From assembly GCF_021129195.1 (NCBI RefSeq), contig NZ_JAJOHW010000025.1, positions 1-64,000 on the forward strand: a stretch of DNA of 64,000 nucleotides, written 5' to 3'. The notes beneath the pieces were generated by a model that saw only the letters and a program-made list of their open reading frames with translations, was not told the DNA's origin and did no database searches. Below are positions 8,711 through 17,275 of this stretch, piece after piece (the stretch's first letter is position 1; each line of letters opens with the position of its first letter). A program made the translations under genes and the position numbers. Source of the DNA: Chromobacterium aquaticum (GTDB lineage Bacteria > Pseudomonadota > Gammaproteobacteria > Burkholderiales > Chromobacteriaceae).

Positions 8711-10615
8711 TTACTCCTCCTGTTCCAGTGCCTCCATCTCGGCCTGGGCTTCCAGCCAGGCTTCCTCCACTTCGGCCAGGCGCGAGCTCACCTCGCCCTG
8801 ACGGCGCACCGCGTCGGTCAGCCGTTGCCGGTTGGCGTCCTCGTAGGCGTCGGCGGAGGCCATGAAGCCGTCCAGCTCGGCCTTCTCCGCGCTGAGCTGG
8901 TCCAGCTCCTTCTCCAGCTTGTTCAGGCGCGTCTGCAGCGGTTTGCGCAGCTGGGACAGCCGCTGCCGCGCTTCCGCTTCTTGGCGTTTCTGCTCCTTGC
9001 GATTCAGGCCCTGGGCGTCGCCGGCGGAGGGCTTGCCGGCGTCGGCCAGCTGCGCCAGCCGCCACTGGCGGTAGTCTTCCAGGTCGCCGTCGAAGGGCTG
9101 CACCTTGCCGTGGCTGACCAGCCAGAAGGTGTCGGTGGTGGCTTCCAGCAGGCTGCGGTCATGGGACACCACGATCAGCGCGCCGCTGAAGTCCTGCAAG
9201 GCCATGGTCAGTGCGTGGCGCATTTCCAGGTCCAGGTGGTTGGTGGGTTCGTCCAGCAGCAGCAGATTGGGTTTTTGCCAGACTATCATCGCTAGCGCCA
9301 ACCGCGCCTTTTCGCCGCCGGACATCGGGCCCACCGGGTCGGAGGCGGCGTCGCCGCGGAAATTGAAGCCACCGAGGAAGCTGCGCAGTTCCAGTTCGCG
9401 CGCATTGGGCGCCAGCCGCTGCATGTGCTGCAGCGGGCTGTCGTCTTCGCGCAGGGTTTCCAGCGTGTGCTGGGCGAAATAGCCTATCTTCAGCGTCTGC
9501 GCGGCGATGACCTCGCCGCGCAAGGGTGCGAGATCGCCGGACAGCAGCTTGACCAAGGTGGATTTGCCGGCGCCGTTGACGCCGAGCAGGCCGATGCGGG
9601 CGCCGGATTCCACCGACAGATTGAGGCCGCCGAGTATGGTGACGGCGCCATAGCCGGCATCGGCCTGTTCCAGTTTCAGCAGCGGATTGGGCAGATTGTC
9701 CGGGCTGTCGAAGTGGAAGTCGAACGGCGAGGCCACATGGGCCGGCGCGATGCGCTCCAGCTTTTCCAGCGCCTTGACCCGGCTCTGCGCCTGGCGCGCC
9801 TTGGACGCCTTGGCCTTGAAGCGGTTGACGAAGGATTCCAGGTGGGCGATCTGGCGTTGCTGCTTCTCGTACTCGCCTTGCTGGCGCGCCAGTTTCTCCG
9901 CGCGCATCACTTCGTACTGGCTGTAATTGCCGGTGTACAGCGTCAGGTCCTGGTTGGCGACTTCGATGATGTGGTCGCAGACGCTGTCGAGGAAGTCGCG
10001 GTCGTGGGAAATCATCAGCAGGGTGCCGGGATAGCCTTGCAGCCAGTCTTCCAGCCACAGCACGGTTTCCAGGTCAAGGTGGTTGGTGGGCTCGTCCAGC
10101 AGCAGCAGGTCGGAGCGGCACATCAGCGCCTGCGCCAGATTCAGGCGCATGCGCCAGCCGCCGGAGAAGCTGGCCACCGGCCGCAGCTGGGCGTCCACGT
10201 CGAAGCCGAGGCCGGTCAGCAATTTGCCGGCGCGCGCCGGCGCGGCGTAGGCGTCGATGCGCGCCAGTTCGCCGTGCAGATGGCCGATGGCGTTGCCGTC
10301 GTGGCGATCCTCGGCCTGTTGCAGCGCTTGCTCCAACTGGCGCAGCTCATGGTCGCCGTCCAGCACGTAGTCCAGCGCCGAGCGCTGCAGCGCCGGGGTT
10401 TCCTGCGCCACGTGGGCGATGGTCCAGTGCGGCGGCAGTAGCACATCGCCGCCGTCGGCGTGCAGTTCGCCCATCAATAGCGCGAACAGGCTGGACTTGC
10501 CGGCGCCGTTGGCGCCGGTGAGGCCGGTCTTGTAGCCGGGGTTGAGGGTGAGGTTGGCGCTGAGCAGCAATTCTTTCAGGCCGCGGCGCAGATTGAGGTT
10601 CTTGAGTTGAATCAT
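8711..10615 (-). CDS. ABC-F family ATPase (YheS/Uup type)
   Basis: The 634-residue protein carries two ABC domains with no membrane segment. The first has Walker A GANGAGKSSL, signature FSGGWRMRL and Walker B LLLLDEPTNHLD. A charged interdomain linker follows (about 240-290), then the second domain with GVNGAGKSTL, signature MSGGEKARL and another LLLDEPTNHLD. A C-terminal coiled coil rich in Lys, Glu and Leu spans about 525-634. ABC-F proteins act on the ribosome rather than as transporters; the layout fits YheS best. It lies 55 bases downstream of tsaD on the same strand. Confidence 0.9.
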   Translation of the reverse strand: MIQLKNLNLRRGLKELLLSANLTLNPGYKTGLTGANGAGKSSLFALLMGELHADGGDVLLPPHWTIAHVAQETPALQRSALDYVLDGDHELRQLEQALQQAEDRHDGNAIGHLHGELARIDAYAAPARAGKLLTGLGFDVDAQLRPVASFSGGWRMRLNLAQALMCRSDLLLLDEPTNHLDLETVLWLEDWLQGYPGTLLMISHDRDFLDSVCDHIIEVANQDLTLYTGNYSQYEVMRAEKLARQQGEYEKQQRQIAHLESFVNRFKAKASKARQAQSRVKALEKLERIAPAHVASPFDFHFDSPDNLPNPLLKLEQADAGYGAVTILGGLNLSVESGARIGLLGVNGAGKSTLVKLLSGDLAPLRGEVIAAQTLKIGYFAQHTLETLREDDSPLQHMQRLAPNARELELRSFLGGFNFRGDAASDPVGPMSGGEKARLALAMIVWQKPNLLLLDEPTNHLDLEMRHALTMALQDFSGALIVVSHDRSLLEATTDTFWLVSHGKVQPFDGDLEDYRQWRLAQLADAGKPSAGDAQGLNRKEQKRQEAEARQRLSQLRKPLQTRLNKLEKELDQLSAEKAELDGFMASADAYEDANRQRLTDAVRRQGEVSSRLAEVEEAWLEAQAEMEALEQEE

Positions 10616-10670
10616 AGGAGTCCGAACGGCCGCGCCGGCGCGTGTGGCCGGCGCGGCGCATGGGTGTGGG

Positions 10671-11699
10671 TCAGGCCGGCGGCAGCGAGCCGAGGTCCCA
10701 GCGCGGCTTGATCGAGTAGCTGCCGGGGGCTTGAGCGTGTTGCAGCCGCATCGCGCCGGCGAAGGCGATCATCGCGCCGTTGTCGGTGCACAGCGCCAGC
10801 GGCGGATAGAAGACTTCGAAGCGGCGGCGGCGGCGCGCGGCCTCGTCCAGCGCGGCGCGCAGCTGCTTGTTGGCGCCGACGCCGCCGGCCACCACCAGCC
10901 GCTTCATGCCGCACTGCTTGAGCGCGGCCAGCGATTTCTTGGTCAGCACTTCGACGATGGCTTCCTGGAAGGCGCGGCAGATGTCCTTGCGCGTTTGCTC
11001 GTCGATATGGCCGTCGGCGTCCGCCACTTGCTTGCTCAGCGTCAGCACCGCGGTTTTCAGGCCGGAGAAGCTCATGTCCAGATCGCCGGAATTCAGCATC
11101 GGCCGCGGCAGGGTGAAGCGGGTCGGATCGCCTTCCTCGGCCAGCCGCGACAGCAGCGGGCCGCCGGGATAGGGCAGGCCCAGCAGCTTGGCGGTCTTGT
11201 CGAAGGCTTCGCCGGCGGCGTCGTCCAGGGTTTCGCCCAGGATCTGGTAGTCGCCGACGCCGCGCACCGCCATCAACTGCGTGTGGCCGCCGGAAACCAG
11301 CAGGGCCAGGAAGGGGAATTCGGGCTTGGGCTCGGCCAGCAGCGGCGACAGCAGATGGCCTTCCAGGTGGTGGACGCCCAGCACCGGGATGTTCAGGCCG
11401 AAGGCCAGCGCATTGGCGACGCTGGCGCCCACCAGCAGGGCGCCGCCCAGACCGGGGCCCTGGGTGTAAGCGATGGCGTCGAGATCGGCCAGGGTCTTGC
11501 CGGCCTCGGCCAGGCAGGCCTCGGTCAGCGGGATGGCGCGACGGATGTGGTCGCGGCTGGCCAACTCCGGCACCACCCCGCCGTATTCGGCGTGCATGGC
11601 CATTTGAGTGTGCAATTGGTGGGCCAGCAGGCCGCCGTCGGTGTCATACAGCGCGACTCCGGTTTCGTCGCAGGAAGATTCAATACCTAGTACCAGCAT
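10671..11699 (-). CDS. tsaD: tRNA N6-threonylcarbamoyladenosine transferase TsaD
   Basis: TsaD transfers the threonylcarbamoyl group to A37 of ANN-decoding tRNAs, working with TsaB and TsaE. The start [19 protein letters not shown] is diagnostic, and the metal ligands H111 and H115 are visible in GVHHLEGH. The C-terminal nucleotide-binding part includes [12 protein letters not shown] and CTDNGAMIA. The length of 342 residues is normal. In many bacteria rpsU is next to tsaD; here the divergent neighbour is an OsmC-type gene, with about 120 bases between them. Confidence 0.96.
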   Translation of the reverse strand: MLVLGIESSCDETGVALYDTDGGLLAHQLHTQMAMHAEYGGVVPELASRDHIRRAIPLTEACLAEAGKTLADLDAIAYTQGPGLGGALLVGASVANALAFGLNIPVLGVHHLEGHLLSPLLAEPKPEFPFLALLVSGGHTQLMAVRGVGDYQILGETLDDAAGEAFDKTAKLLGLPYPGGPLLSRLAEEGDPTRFTLPRPMLNSGDLDMSFSGLKTAVLTLSKQVADADGHIDEQTRKDICRAFQEAIVEVLTKKSLAALKQCGMKRLVVAGGVGANKQLRAALDEAARRRRRFEVFYPPLALCTDNGAMIAFAGAMRLQHAQAPGSYSIKPRWDLGSLPPA

Positions 11700-11820
11700 G
11701 TTTGGGCGCAGCTCGGATATAGCGGGACAATCTTTCTATTTTACCGGTGAATCTTTGTTCGCCCAAATCCGGATGTTAGGCTAGCCGTTTTCGATAGCGT
11801 GATGGTGAAAGGTGGGGGCG

Positions 11821-12237
11821 ATGAAAGCCAGGCTGAAATGGGTGGACGGCGTGTGTTTCCTGGGCGAGAGCGGCAGCGGCCACGCGGTGGTGATGGACGG
11901 CGCGCCGGAGGGCGGCGGCCGCAATCTGGGGCCGCGGCCGATGGAATTGCTATTGCTGGGCACCGCCGGCTGCACCAGTTACGACGTGATCACCATTCTG
12001 AAGAAGTCCCGGCAGCAGGTCAGCGATTGCTGGGTGGAGATCGAGGCCGAGCGCGCCGAGGAAGAGCCCAAGGTATTAACCCGCATCCATTTCCACTTTG
12101 TGGTGAGTGGGCGCGAACTGAAGGCCGATGCGGTGGAGCGGGCGATCAAGCTGTCGGCGGAGAAATACTGCTCAGCGTCCATCATGCTGGGCAAGACCGC
12201 CGATATCAGCCACGATTTCGAACTGCGCGACGCCTGA
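11821..12237 (+). CDS. OsmC/YhfA-family redox protein
   Basis: This 138-residue protein belongs to the OsmC superfamily of thiol-dependent peroxide-handling proteins. Both conserved cysteines are visible: one in LGTAGCTSYDV (about residue 45) and one in SAEKYCSAS (about residue 119). The pattern MELLLLGTAGCTSYD followed by ILKKSRQ places it closer to the YhfA branch than to classical OsmC. The ATG at 11821 follows AAAGGTGG at the right spacing; a GTG at 11812 is less likely. Its 3' end overlaps the convergent gene by 32 bases. The physiological substrate is not evident. Confidence 0.88.
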   Translation: MKARLKWVDGVCFLGESGSGHAVVMDGAPEGGGRNLGPRPMELLLLGTAGCTSYDVITILKKSRQQVSDCWVEIEAERAEEEPKVLTRIHFHFVVSGRELKADAVERAIKLSAEKYCSASIMLGKTADISHDFELRDA

Positions 12238-12634
12238 GGGCGGCGGGCGGCCCGGCCAGCAATTCCGCCGCCAGGCACAGCGCGGCATCGTGGTCCGGCT
12301 GGTGGCGCAGCGGATAGCCCCAAAACTTTTCGAAGCGCGGCGCGAACTCGTCCAGGTCGCGCTGTTGCTCCGGTCGCGGCGCGATCACGATGGTGGCGCG
12401 AATCAGCTGGCGGATCTGCAGGCGGTTGTCCTTGACCCATAGCGCCGCCATCTTGCGGACGATGCGCGCGTGCAGGTCGAGCTCGGTCGGCGCCGGCTCG
12501 CGGGCGATGAACACGAAGGGCCGTTGCTGGCTCAGCAACTGGTCCAGGGTGGCGAAAATATCGGTGGGCTGCTGTCCATCCGGGCGGTGGCGATCCAGCC
12601 AGACGATGGGAAAGTCCTGAGCGTGGAATTGCAT
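12206..12634 (-). CDS. orphan protein of unknown function behind a Fur box
   Basis: I do not recognise this 142-residue protein. It starts MQFHAQDFPIVWLDRHRPDG and contains a central segment resembling an alpha/beta fold (PFVFIARE, then IRATIVIAPRP). There is no signal peptide or membrane segment, so it is probably cytoplasmic. Translation from the ATG at 12664 would run through the Fur box itself, so the ATG at 12634 is the more credible start, although its ribosome site (AAAGAAA) is weak. The gene stands alone, divergent from the BPH gene and overlapping the OsmC-type gene tail to tail. Regulation by iron is inferred from the 19-base box. Confidence 0.7.
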   Translation of the reverse strand: MQFHAQDFPIVWLDRHRPDGQQPTDIFATLDQLLSQQRPFVFIAREPAPTELDLHARIVRKMAALWVKDNRLQIRQLIRATIVIAPRPEQQRDLDEFAPRFEKFWGYPLRHQPDHDAALCLAAELLAGPPAALRRRAVRNRG

Positions 12635-12646
12635 GGTTTCTTTGTA

Positions 12647-12665
12647 AATGAGAATCAATATCATT
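12647..12665. promoter_or_regulatory. Fur box
   Basis: AATGAGAATCAATATCATT closely follows the Fur-box pattern AATGAnAATnATTnTCATT, with matching outer arms AATGA and TCATT. It ends 13 bases upstream of the ATG at 12634, where Fur-Fe(II) would block transcription of the minus-strand gene. Confidence 0.8.
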
Positions 12666-12772
12666 GTATCGTCATGTGTTCACCTTGTCATCCGTCCCGG
12701 CTTGCATGGCCATCATTGAAAACCGTCCGCCGGCCCCCATCTAGCCGACTGGCCCAGCTTGCGGCGCTGGGC

Positions 12773-12801
12773 TTGGGTTGCCCGGCGTAAGCCGATACAA
12801 T
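12773..12801 (+). promoter_or_regulatory. candidate sigma-70 promoter of the BPH-hslO pair
   Basis: TTGGGT (12773-12778) and TACAAT (12796-12801) are spaced 17 bases apart, and the -10 element lies 55 bases upstream of the BPH start. No heat-shock type promoter was recognised. Confidence 0.45.
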
Positions 12802-12856
12802 AGACGGTTTTGCGCGGCCTCACGCGGGCGCCGCGATACGACGAAAAGGCGCGGGG

Positions 12857-13453
12857 ATGACTACCATCGTGGCGGTAAGAAAGGGCGATCAGATTGCGAT
12901 CGCCGCCGATAGCCAGACCACTTTTGGCGACGACCAGAAGCTGTTGGCCGACTACGACTGTTTTCACAACAAGATTTTCCAGCACGGCGACAGCTATCTG
13001 GCCATTTCCGGCTCCGCCGCGCACGACCTGGTGCTGCAAGGCGCGTTGAAGGAATTGAAGAAAAAGGACCTGAGCAGCCGCCAGGGCATTTTCGAGACCT
13101 TCCGCAAGCTGCATCCCAAGCTGAAGGACGGTTTCTATCTGCGTCCCGAGGAGGACGAGGAAGACCCGTACGAATCCAGCCAGATGATGGTGGTGATCGC
13201 CAACCGTCACGGCATTTTCGGGGTTTATCCGATGCGCGAGATCTATGAGTTCTCCCGCATCTGGGCGATAGGCTCCGGTCGCAAGTTCGCGATGGGCGCG
13301 ATGTACGCGGTTTACGATCAAGCGCTGAGCGCGCGCGAAATCGCCGAAATCGGCGTGCGCGCCGGCTGCGAGTTCGACGTCAGTTCTGCCATGCCGATGA
13401 CGGTCTATACCGTAGAACTGGCGGCGGACAAGGACAAGAAAGACATAGCATGA
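12857..13453 (+). CDS. BPH: betaproteobacterial proteasome homologue (Ntn hydrolase)
   Basis: The 198-residue protein is a self-compartmentalising Ntn-hydrolase of the proteasome beta/HslV superfamily. Removal of Met1 would expose the nucleophile threonine (MTTIVAVRKGD). Asp17 (mature numbering) is present in IAADSQTTFGDD, and the lysine equivalent to Lys33 appears as K38 in FHNKIF after a short insertion. The ISGSAAHDLVL segment corresponds to the glycine-rich oxyanion region. It is longer than HslV (about 175) and no hslU is adjacent, so BPH, a described tetradecameric betaproteobacterial family, is the better assignment. Its stop overlaps the hslO start (ATGA, 13450-13453), which couples it to a redox chaperone. 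Confidence 0.85.
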   Translation: MTTIVAVRKGDQIAIAADSQTTFGDDQKLLADYDCFHNKIFQHGDSYLAISGSAAHDLVLQGALKELKKKDLSSRQGIFETFRKLHPKLKDGFYLRPEEDEEDPYESSQMMVVIANRHGIFGVYPMREIYEFSRIWAIGSGRKFAMGAMYAVYDQALSAREIAEIGVRAGCEFDVSSAMPMTVYTVELAADKDKKDIA

Positions 13454-14331
13454 GCACACAAGACAGATTGCAACGGTTTTTATTCGACGGCGCGCCGGTG
13501 CGCGGCGCCCTGGTGAGGCTGGACGGCGCCTGGCAGCAGGTGCTGGCTCGGCGCAGCTACCCGCCGGCCTTGAAGAAGATCATCGGCGAGATGATGGCGG
13601 CGGCCGAACTGATGGCCGCCAACCTCAAGTTCGACGGCGCGCTGATCCTGCAGATCCATGGCACCGGGCCGCTGAAGCTGGCGGTGGTGGAGTGCAATAA
13701 CGATCGCACCATCCGCGCCACCGCCAAATGGGATGAAGCCATGCCGGAGAACGCGCCTATCCAGACGCTGCTGGGCGTCAACGCCCGCTTCGTGGTGACG
13801 CTGGAGCCGCGCGTGGACAAGGCGCAAACCTGGCAGGGCATTGTGGCGTTGGAGGGGGATAGCGTCGGCGAGATGCTGGAAAACTACATGCGCCGTTCCG
13901 AGCAATTGGAAACCCGGCTGATCCTGGCTTCCAGCGACGACACCGCCGCCGGCATGCTATTGCAGAAGCTGCCGGAAGGACATGGCGATCCGGAAGGCTG
14001 GGAGCGCATCCAGATGCTGGGCGCCACCCTGCGGGAAGATGAGCTGTTGGGCTTGCCGGCGGAAGATATCCTGCATCGCTTGTTCCATGAGGAAACGGTG
14101 CGGGTGTTCGATCAGGAAACGGTGAGCTTCGCCTGCAATTGCAGCCGCGAGCGCGTTGGCGACATGCTGAAGATGCTGGGCGGGCAGGAAGTGGGCGAGG
14201 TGCTGCTGGAGCAGGGCAGCGTGGAAATCGTCTGTGATTACTGCAACCAGCACTATGTCTATGACGAGGACGATGCCAATCGCTTGTTCGACTACGATGT
14301 GGTCGCCGCGGTGCGCGAGGCCCGGCATTGA
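13450..14331 (+). CDS. hslO: Hsp33 redox-regulated chaperone HslO
   Basis: Hsp33 is a cytoplasmic holdase that is switched on when oxidative stress oxidises its zinc-binding cysteines. The C-terminal redox switch is complete: FACNCSRERV (CxC) and IVCDYCNQ (CxxC). The N-terminal domain starts RFLFDGAPVRGALVRLD, as in the family, and the length is 293 residues. The ATG overlaps the stop of the BPH gene by four bases, so the two are translated together. A terminator with a GCAA loop follows. Confidence 0.96.
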   Translation: MSTQDRLQRFLFDGAPVRGALVRLDGAWQQVLARRSYPPALKKIIGEMMAAAELMAANLKFDGALILQIHGTGPLKLAVVECNNDRTIRATAKWDEAMPENAPIQTLLGVNARFVVTLEPRVDKAQTWQGIVALEGDSVGEMLENYMRRSEQLETRLILASSDDTAAGMLLQKLPEGHGDPEGWERIQMLGATLREDELLGLPAEDILHRLFHEETVRVFDQETVSFACNCSRERVGDMLKMLGGQEVGEVLLEQGSVEIVCDYCNQHYVYDEDDANRLFDYDVVAAVREARH

Positions 14332-14366
14332 TTCCATGTCATTAGTTTGGCAACAAACTATCAATG

Positions 14367-14388
14367 AGCCGCGCAAGCGGCTTTTTTT
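14367..14388 (+). terminator. terminator after hslO
   Basis: A GCCGC/GCGGC stem with a GCAA tetraloop (14368-14381) is followed by seven T. It lies about 36 bases after the hslO stop. Confidence 0.85.
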
Positions 14389-14493
14389 ACGCCTTTTTCT
14401 TGGCAAAAAACAGGGTAAAAATACCAATGTTGTAATTATGGTTTAAATTGAACGTTTTATTTTAAACTGAATTCTCATGACGATGGCTATTCG

Positions 14494-14518
14494 ATATGAT
14501 TTGAAATGCGCATCATAT
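14494..14518. promoter_or_regulatory. inverted repeat upstream of the collagenase gene
   Basis: ATATGAT and ATCATAT form a perfect 7-base inverted repeat with an 11-base spacer in an AT-rich stretch (14400-14540), 37 bases upstream of the collagenase start. It may be an operator for a secreted-protease regulator, but no factor can be named. Confidence 0.35.
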
Positions 14519-14554
14519 TATTGATAACGCATCAACAATGAATTGGATAGCGTC

Positions 14555-17221
14555 ATGATAAAAACAGTTTCGCTCAGCGGCGCGCGCGCGCTGAGTCTTT
14601 CCGTGATGACCGCCGCCTTATTGGCCGGCTGCGTCAGCGATTCCGAAAAATCCGCGCTCAACCAGCCGGCGCCGCAGGCCAATCTGCCGCAGGCCAGCCA
14701 TTCCGCGCACTCTCCGGCCTTGTCGGAAAAGCCGTCCTACCCGCACGGCTTGCCGCCTGGCGCGCCGGCCGACGCCGCCGGTCCGGGCGCCAAGCCGCAA
14801 GGTCCGATGCAGCAGACCGGCGTGCGCCGCGCCAAGGAAGCCGTGGCCGCGCCGCAATACGCCACCTGCGACGAGACCAAGCTGGGCCAGTTGTCCGGCG
14901 CGGCCTTGGCGCGCTATGTCGCCAGCGTGCAGGGCACGTGTCTGAACCGCCTGTTCCAGGCGGACGCCTTCAGCTACCGGGTGGTGTCGCCGGCGAATAT
15001 GCGTGAAGTGGCGGCCGAGGCCCGCGCTCGCGCGCAAGGCTGGGACGGCAAGAGCGCCAATGGCTTGTGGCCGCTGGCGGTGTTCCTGAAAGCCGGTTAC
15101 TTCACCCAGTACAGCCACGCCGCGGAAGTGGGTGATTACGGCCGTCCGGTGGATGAGCCGGTGATGCAAGTGGTGAGCGCGCTGGCGGAAAACCCGGCGC
15201 TGTGGAGCGAGCCGGTGCGCGATGGCAGCGGCGACCGCGACGCCTGGTACCTAGCGACCGATCTGCGTCAGTCGGTGGCGGAAACCATGATCCTGGCGGA
15301 TTCGGTGCGCAAGCAGGAATACGCCTTGCCGCTGCTGCAACGCTTCTTCGGCCGCTACAACGCCGCGGCTAAGAACAACTGGGCGCGCATCGCGCTGCAT
15401 CCGATGCAGACCACCCTGTTCAATATGCATTACACCGAGGGCTTCGCCGCCAAGGCGGGCGCCGGGCAGCTGGATGCGCTGGTGTCCAGCCTGGCAGGGC
15501 TGACCCGCGCCGGCCAGCCGGCCTTCGCCGATGAACAGATGTATCTGAACACCGTGCGCGAAACCGGCCGCTTCATGCAATACCCGCGCACCGCCAAACT
15601 GGCGGAAGACGCGGTGGCCGGCCTGCTGGGCGGCGAGAAGTTCGGCCCCTCGTGGGCGGAAGCGGTGTACGCCTTGAAGAAACTGGGCAAGGTGCCGTGC
15701 GAGCGTTACGGCATCTGCCAGGCGGAGCAGGAGCTGAAAGCGCATCTGTTCCCGCATAGCTGGAGTTTCGATAACGGCAATCTGGTGTTCGAAACGCCGC
15801 TGGCGCTGGCCGAAGTGGAGCCGCTGTACTACGCGATGAAGCAGGTGCAGGCGCAACTGGGCCGGGTCAGCGGCATCAGTCAGCCGGTGGCCGGCGACAC
15901 CAACGCCAAACTGCGCATGGTGATCTACGGCAGCAAGACCGCCTACCAGCGCTTCCAGGGCCTGCTCAATGAATTGTCCACCGACAACGGCGGCATTTAC
16001 ATCGAGAAGGACGGCACCTTCTACACCTTCCAGCGCGAAGTGCCGCGCGAGAGCTATCTGAGCCTGGAGGAACTGGTGCGCCACGAGTACGTGCACTATC
16101 TGTCCGGCCGCTTCATCCAGCCGGGCATGTGGGGCAGCTCGGAGTTCTACCGCGACGACCGCCGCATGGCCTGGTATGACGAGGGCTTCGCCGAGTTCAT
16201 GGCCTGGAGCACATCGCGCGACGGCATCAAGGTGCGCGGCCATGTGGTGGACGTGGTGGCCAACGGCTGGCCGCAAAGCTATCTGGAACCGTCTCGCATC
16301 ATGCGCTCCAGCTATAGCGACGGCTGGGACTTCTACAGCCATTCCGCCTTGTGGTTCTACTACCTGAACCAGCAACAGCCGGGCCGCATCGCCGAGATCC
16401 TGGCCGCGCTGCGCGCCGACGACGTCAAGCGCTTCGACGCACTGGTGGTGGAAATGGGCCATGACGCCGGCCTGGTGCAGGGCTTCCACGACTATGTGGG
16501 TCGCCAGGTGGAGGCGCAGCGCGCCGGCCAACTGGGCAATACCTCGACCGAACAAGGCGTGGATTGGCTGAAGCAAGCGCAGTGGCAGGCCGGCGAGATC
16601 GGCGCGATAGAAGGCGCGATGCGCCGCTACCTGCCGGTGGCGTGCCGCGTCTGGGCCGACGGCGAACGCAGCGCTCTGCGCCGCTTCGAATGCGACGGCG
16701 TGTTGCCCTTGCGCTCCGGCACCGCCACCATGGCGCGCCAGGAGCTGGACAAGACCCTGGACTCCGCCTTGCAGAACCTGCTGCGCGGCAGCGGCATCAA
16801 CAATATGATGGCGCTCAACTGCGCGGCCACCGACTACGACTTCAAGGCCAAGCGCGCCGCGCTGCGCTGCGAAGGCCCGCTGGGTCCGGCCGCGTCGCAG
16901 CCGTCGCAGCCGGGCGGCGGCGACGCCCAGCTGGGCTTGGCCAAGCTCAGCTATTCCAGCCCTGTGCGCTGCCTGCGCGGCCAGCTGCAAGGCGTGGGCG
17001 AGCCGGACGGCTATAGTCTGGTGAGCGGTCCCAAGCTGGGCCGCGCCGTCATGGCCGACCACGGCGCGTTCAACTACCGCCGCGACCAGGACCAGCCGGG
17101 CGTGGCCGACCAGATCACCGTGCGCGTGCGCAAGGGCGCGCAAACGCGGGATGTGGTGGTGCAGTTGCTGGCGACGCCGGTGAATATGTCGGACGAGGCG
17201 TGCTGGGCCCGCGCCGGTTGA
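14555..17221 (+). CDS. M9-family collagenase lipoprotein
   Basis: This 888-residue protein is a microbial collagenase (peptidase family M9). The start at 14555 gives a lipoprotein signal with lipobox LLAGC (Cys26), so the enzyme should be lipid-anchored after export. The M9 N-terminal activator region spans about 100-380. The zinc site HEYVH is near residue 510, and the third ligand lies about 33 residues on in WYDEGFAEF. The C-terminal part has several cysteines and no obvious PKD or collagen-binding domain. It would degrade collagen or related proteins outside the cell. An in-frame TTG at 14543 would extend it by four residues and is less likely. The gene is monocistronic, with a terminator directly behind it. 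Confidence 0.9.
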   Translation: MIKTVSLSGARALSLSVMTAALLAGCVSDSEKSALNQPAPQANLPQASHSAHSPALSEKPSYPHGLPPGAPADAAGPGAKPQGPMQQTGVRRAKEAVAAPQYATCDETKLGQLSGAALARYVASVQGTCLNRLFQADAFSYRVVSPANMREVAAEARARAQGWDGKSANGLWPLAVFLKAGYFTQYSHAAEVGDYGRPVDEPVMQVVSALAENPALWSEPVRDGSGDRDAWYLATDLRQSVAETMILADSVRKQEYALPLLQRFFGRYNAAAKNNWARIALHPMQTTLFNMHYTEGFAAKAGAGQLDALVSSLAGLTRAGQPAFADEQMYLNTVRETGRFMQYPRTAKLAEDAVAGLLGGEKFGPSWAEAVYALKKLGKVPCERYGICQAEQELKAHLFPHSWSFDNGNLVFETPLALAEVEPLYYAMKQVQAQLGRVSGISQPVAGDTNAKLRMVIYGSKTAYQRFQGLLNELSTDNGGIYIEKDGTFYTFQREVPRESYLSLEELVRHEYVHYLSGRFIQPGMWGSSEFYRDDRRMAWYDEGFAEFMAWSTSRDGIKVRGHVVDVVANGWPQSYLEPSRIMRSSYSDGWDFYSHSALWFYYLNQQQPGRIAEILAALRADDVKRFDALVVEMGHDAGLVQGFHDYVGRQVEAQRAGQLGNTSTEQGVDWLKQAQWQAGEIGAIEGAMRRYLPVACRVWADGERSALRRFECDGVLPLRSGTATMARQELDKTLDSALQNLLRGSGINNMMALNCAATDYDFKAKRAALRCEGPLGPAASQPSQPGGGDAQLGLAKLSYSSPVRCLRGQLQGVGEPDGYSLVSGPKLGRAVMADHGAFNYRRDQDQPGVADQITVRVRKGAQTRDVVVQLLATPVNMSDEACWARAG

Positions 17222-17245
17222 GGCGTGTCTGAGGCATGAATGAAA

Positions 17246-17272
17246 AGAGCCGGGAGATTCCCGGCTCTTTTT
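17246..17272. terminator. bidirectional terminator after the collagenase gene
   Basis: Perfect 10-base arms AGAGCCGGGA and TCCCGGCTCT with a GAT loop are flanked by A on the left and TTTTT on the right. It lies between convergent genes and can end both transcripts. Confidence 0.92.
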
Positions 17273-17275
17273 GTT

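Noticed and set aside
12857-13453. Identification as the HslV protease
   Set aside because: The protein is about 20 residues longer, has an insertion before the conserved Lys, and no hslU lies next to it. BPH fits better.
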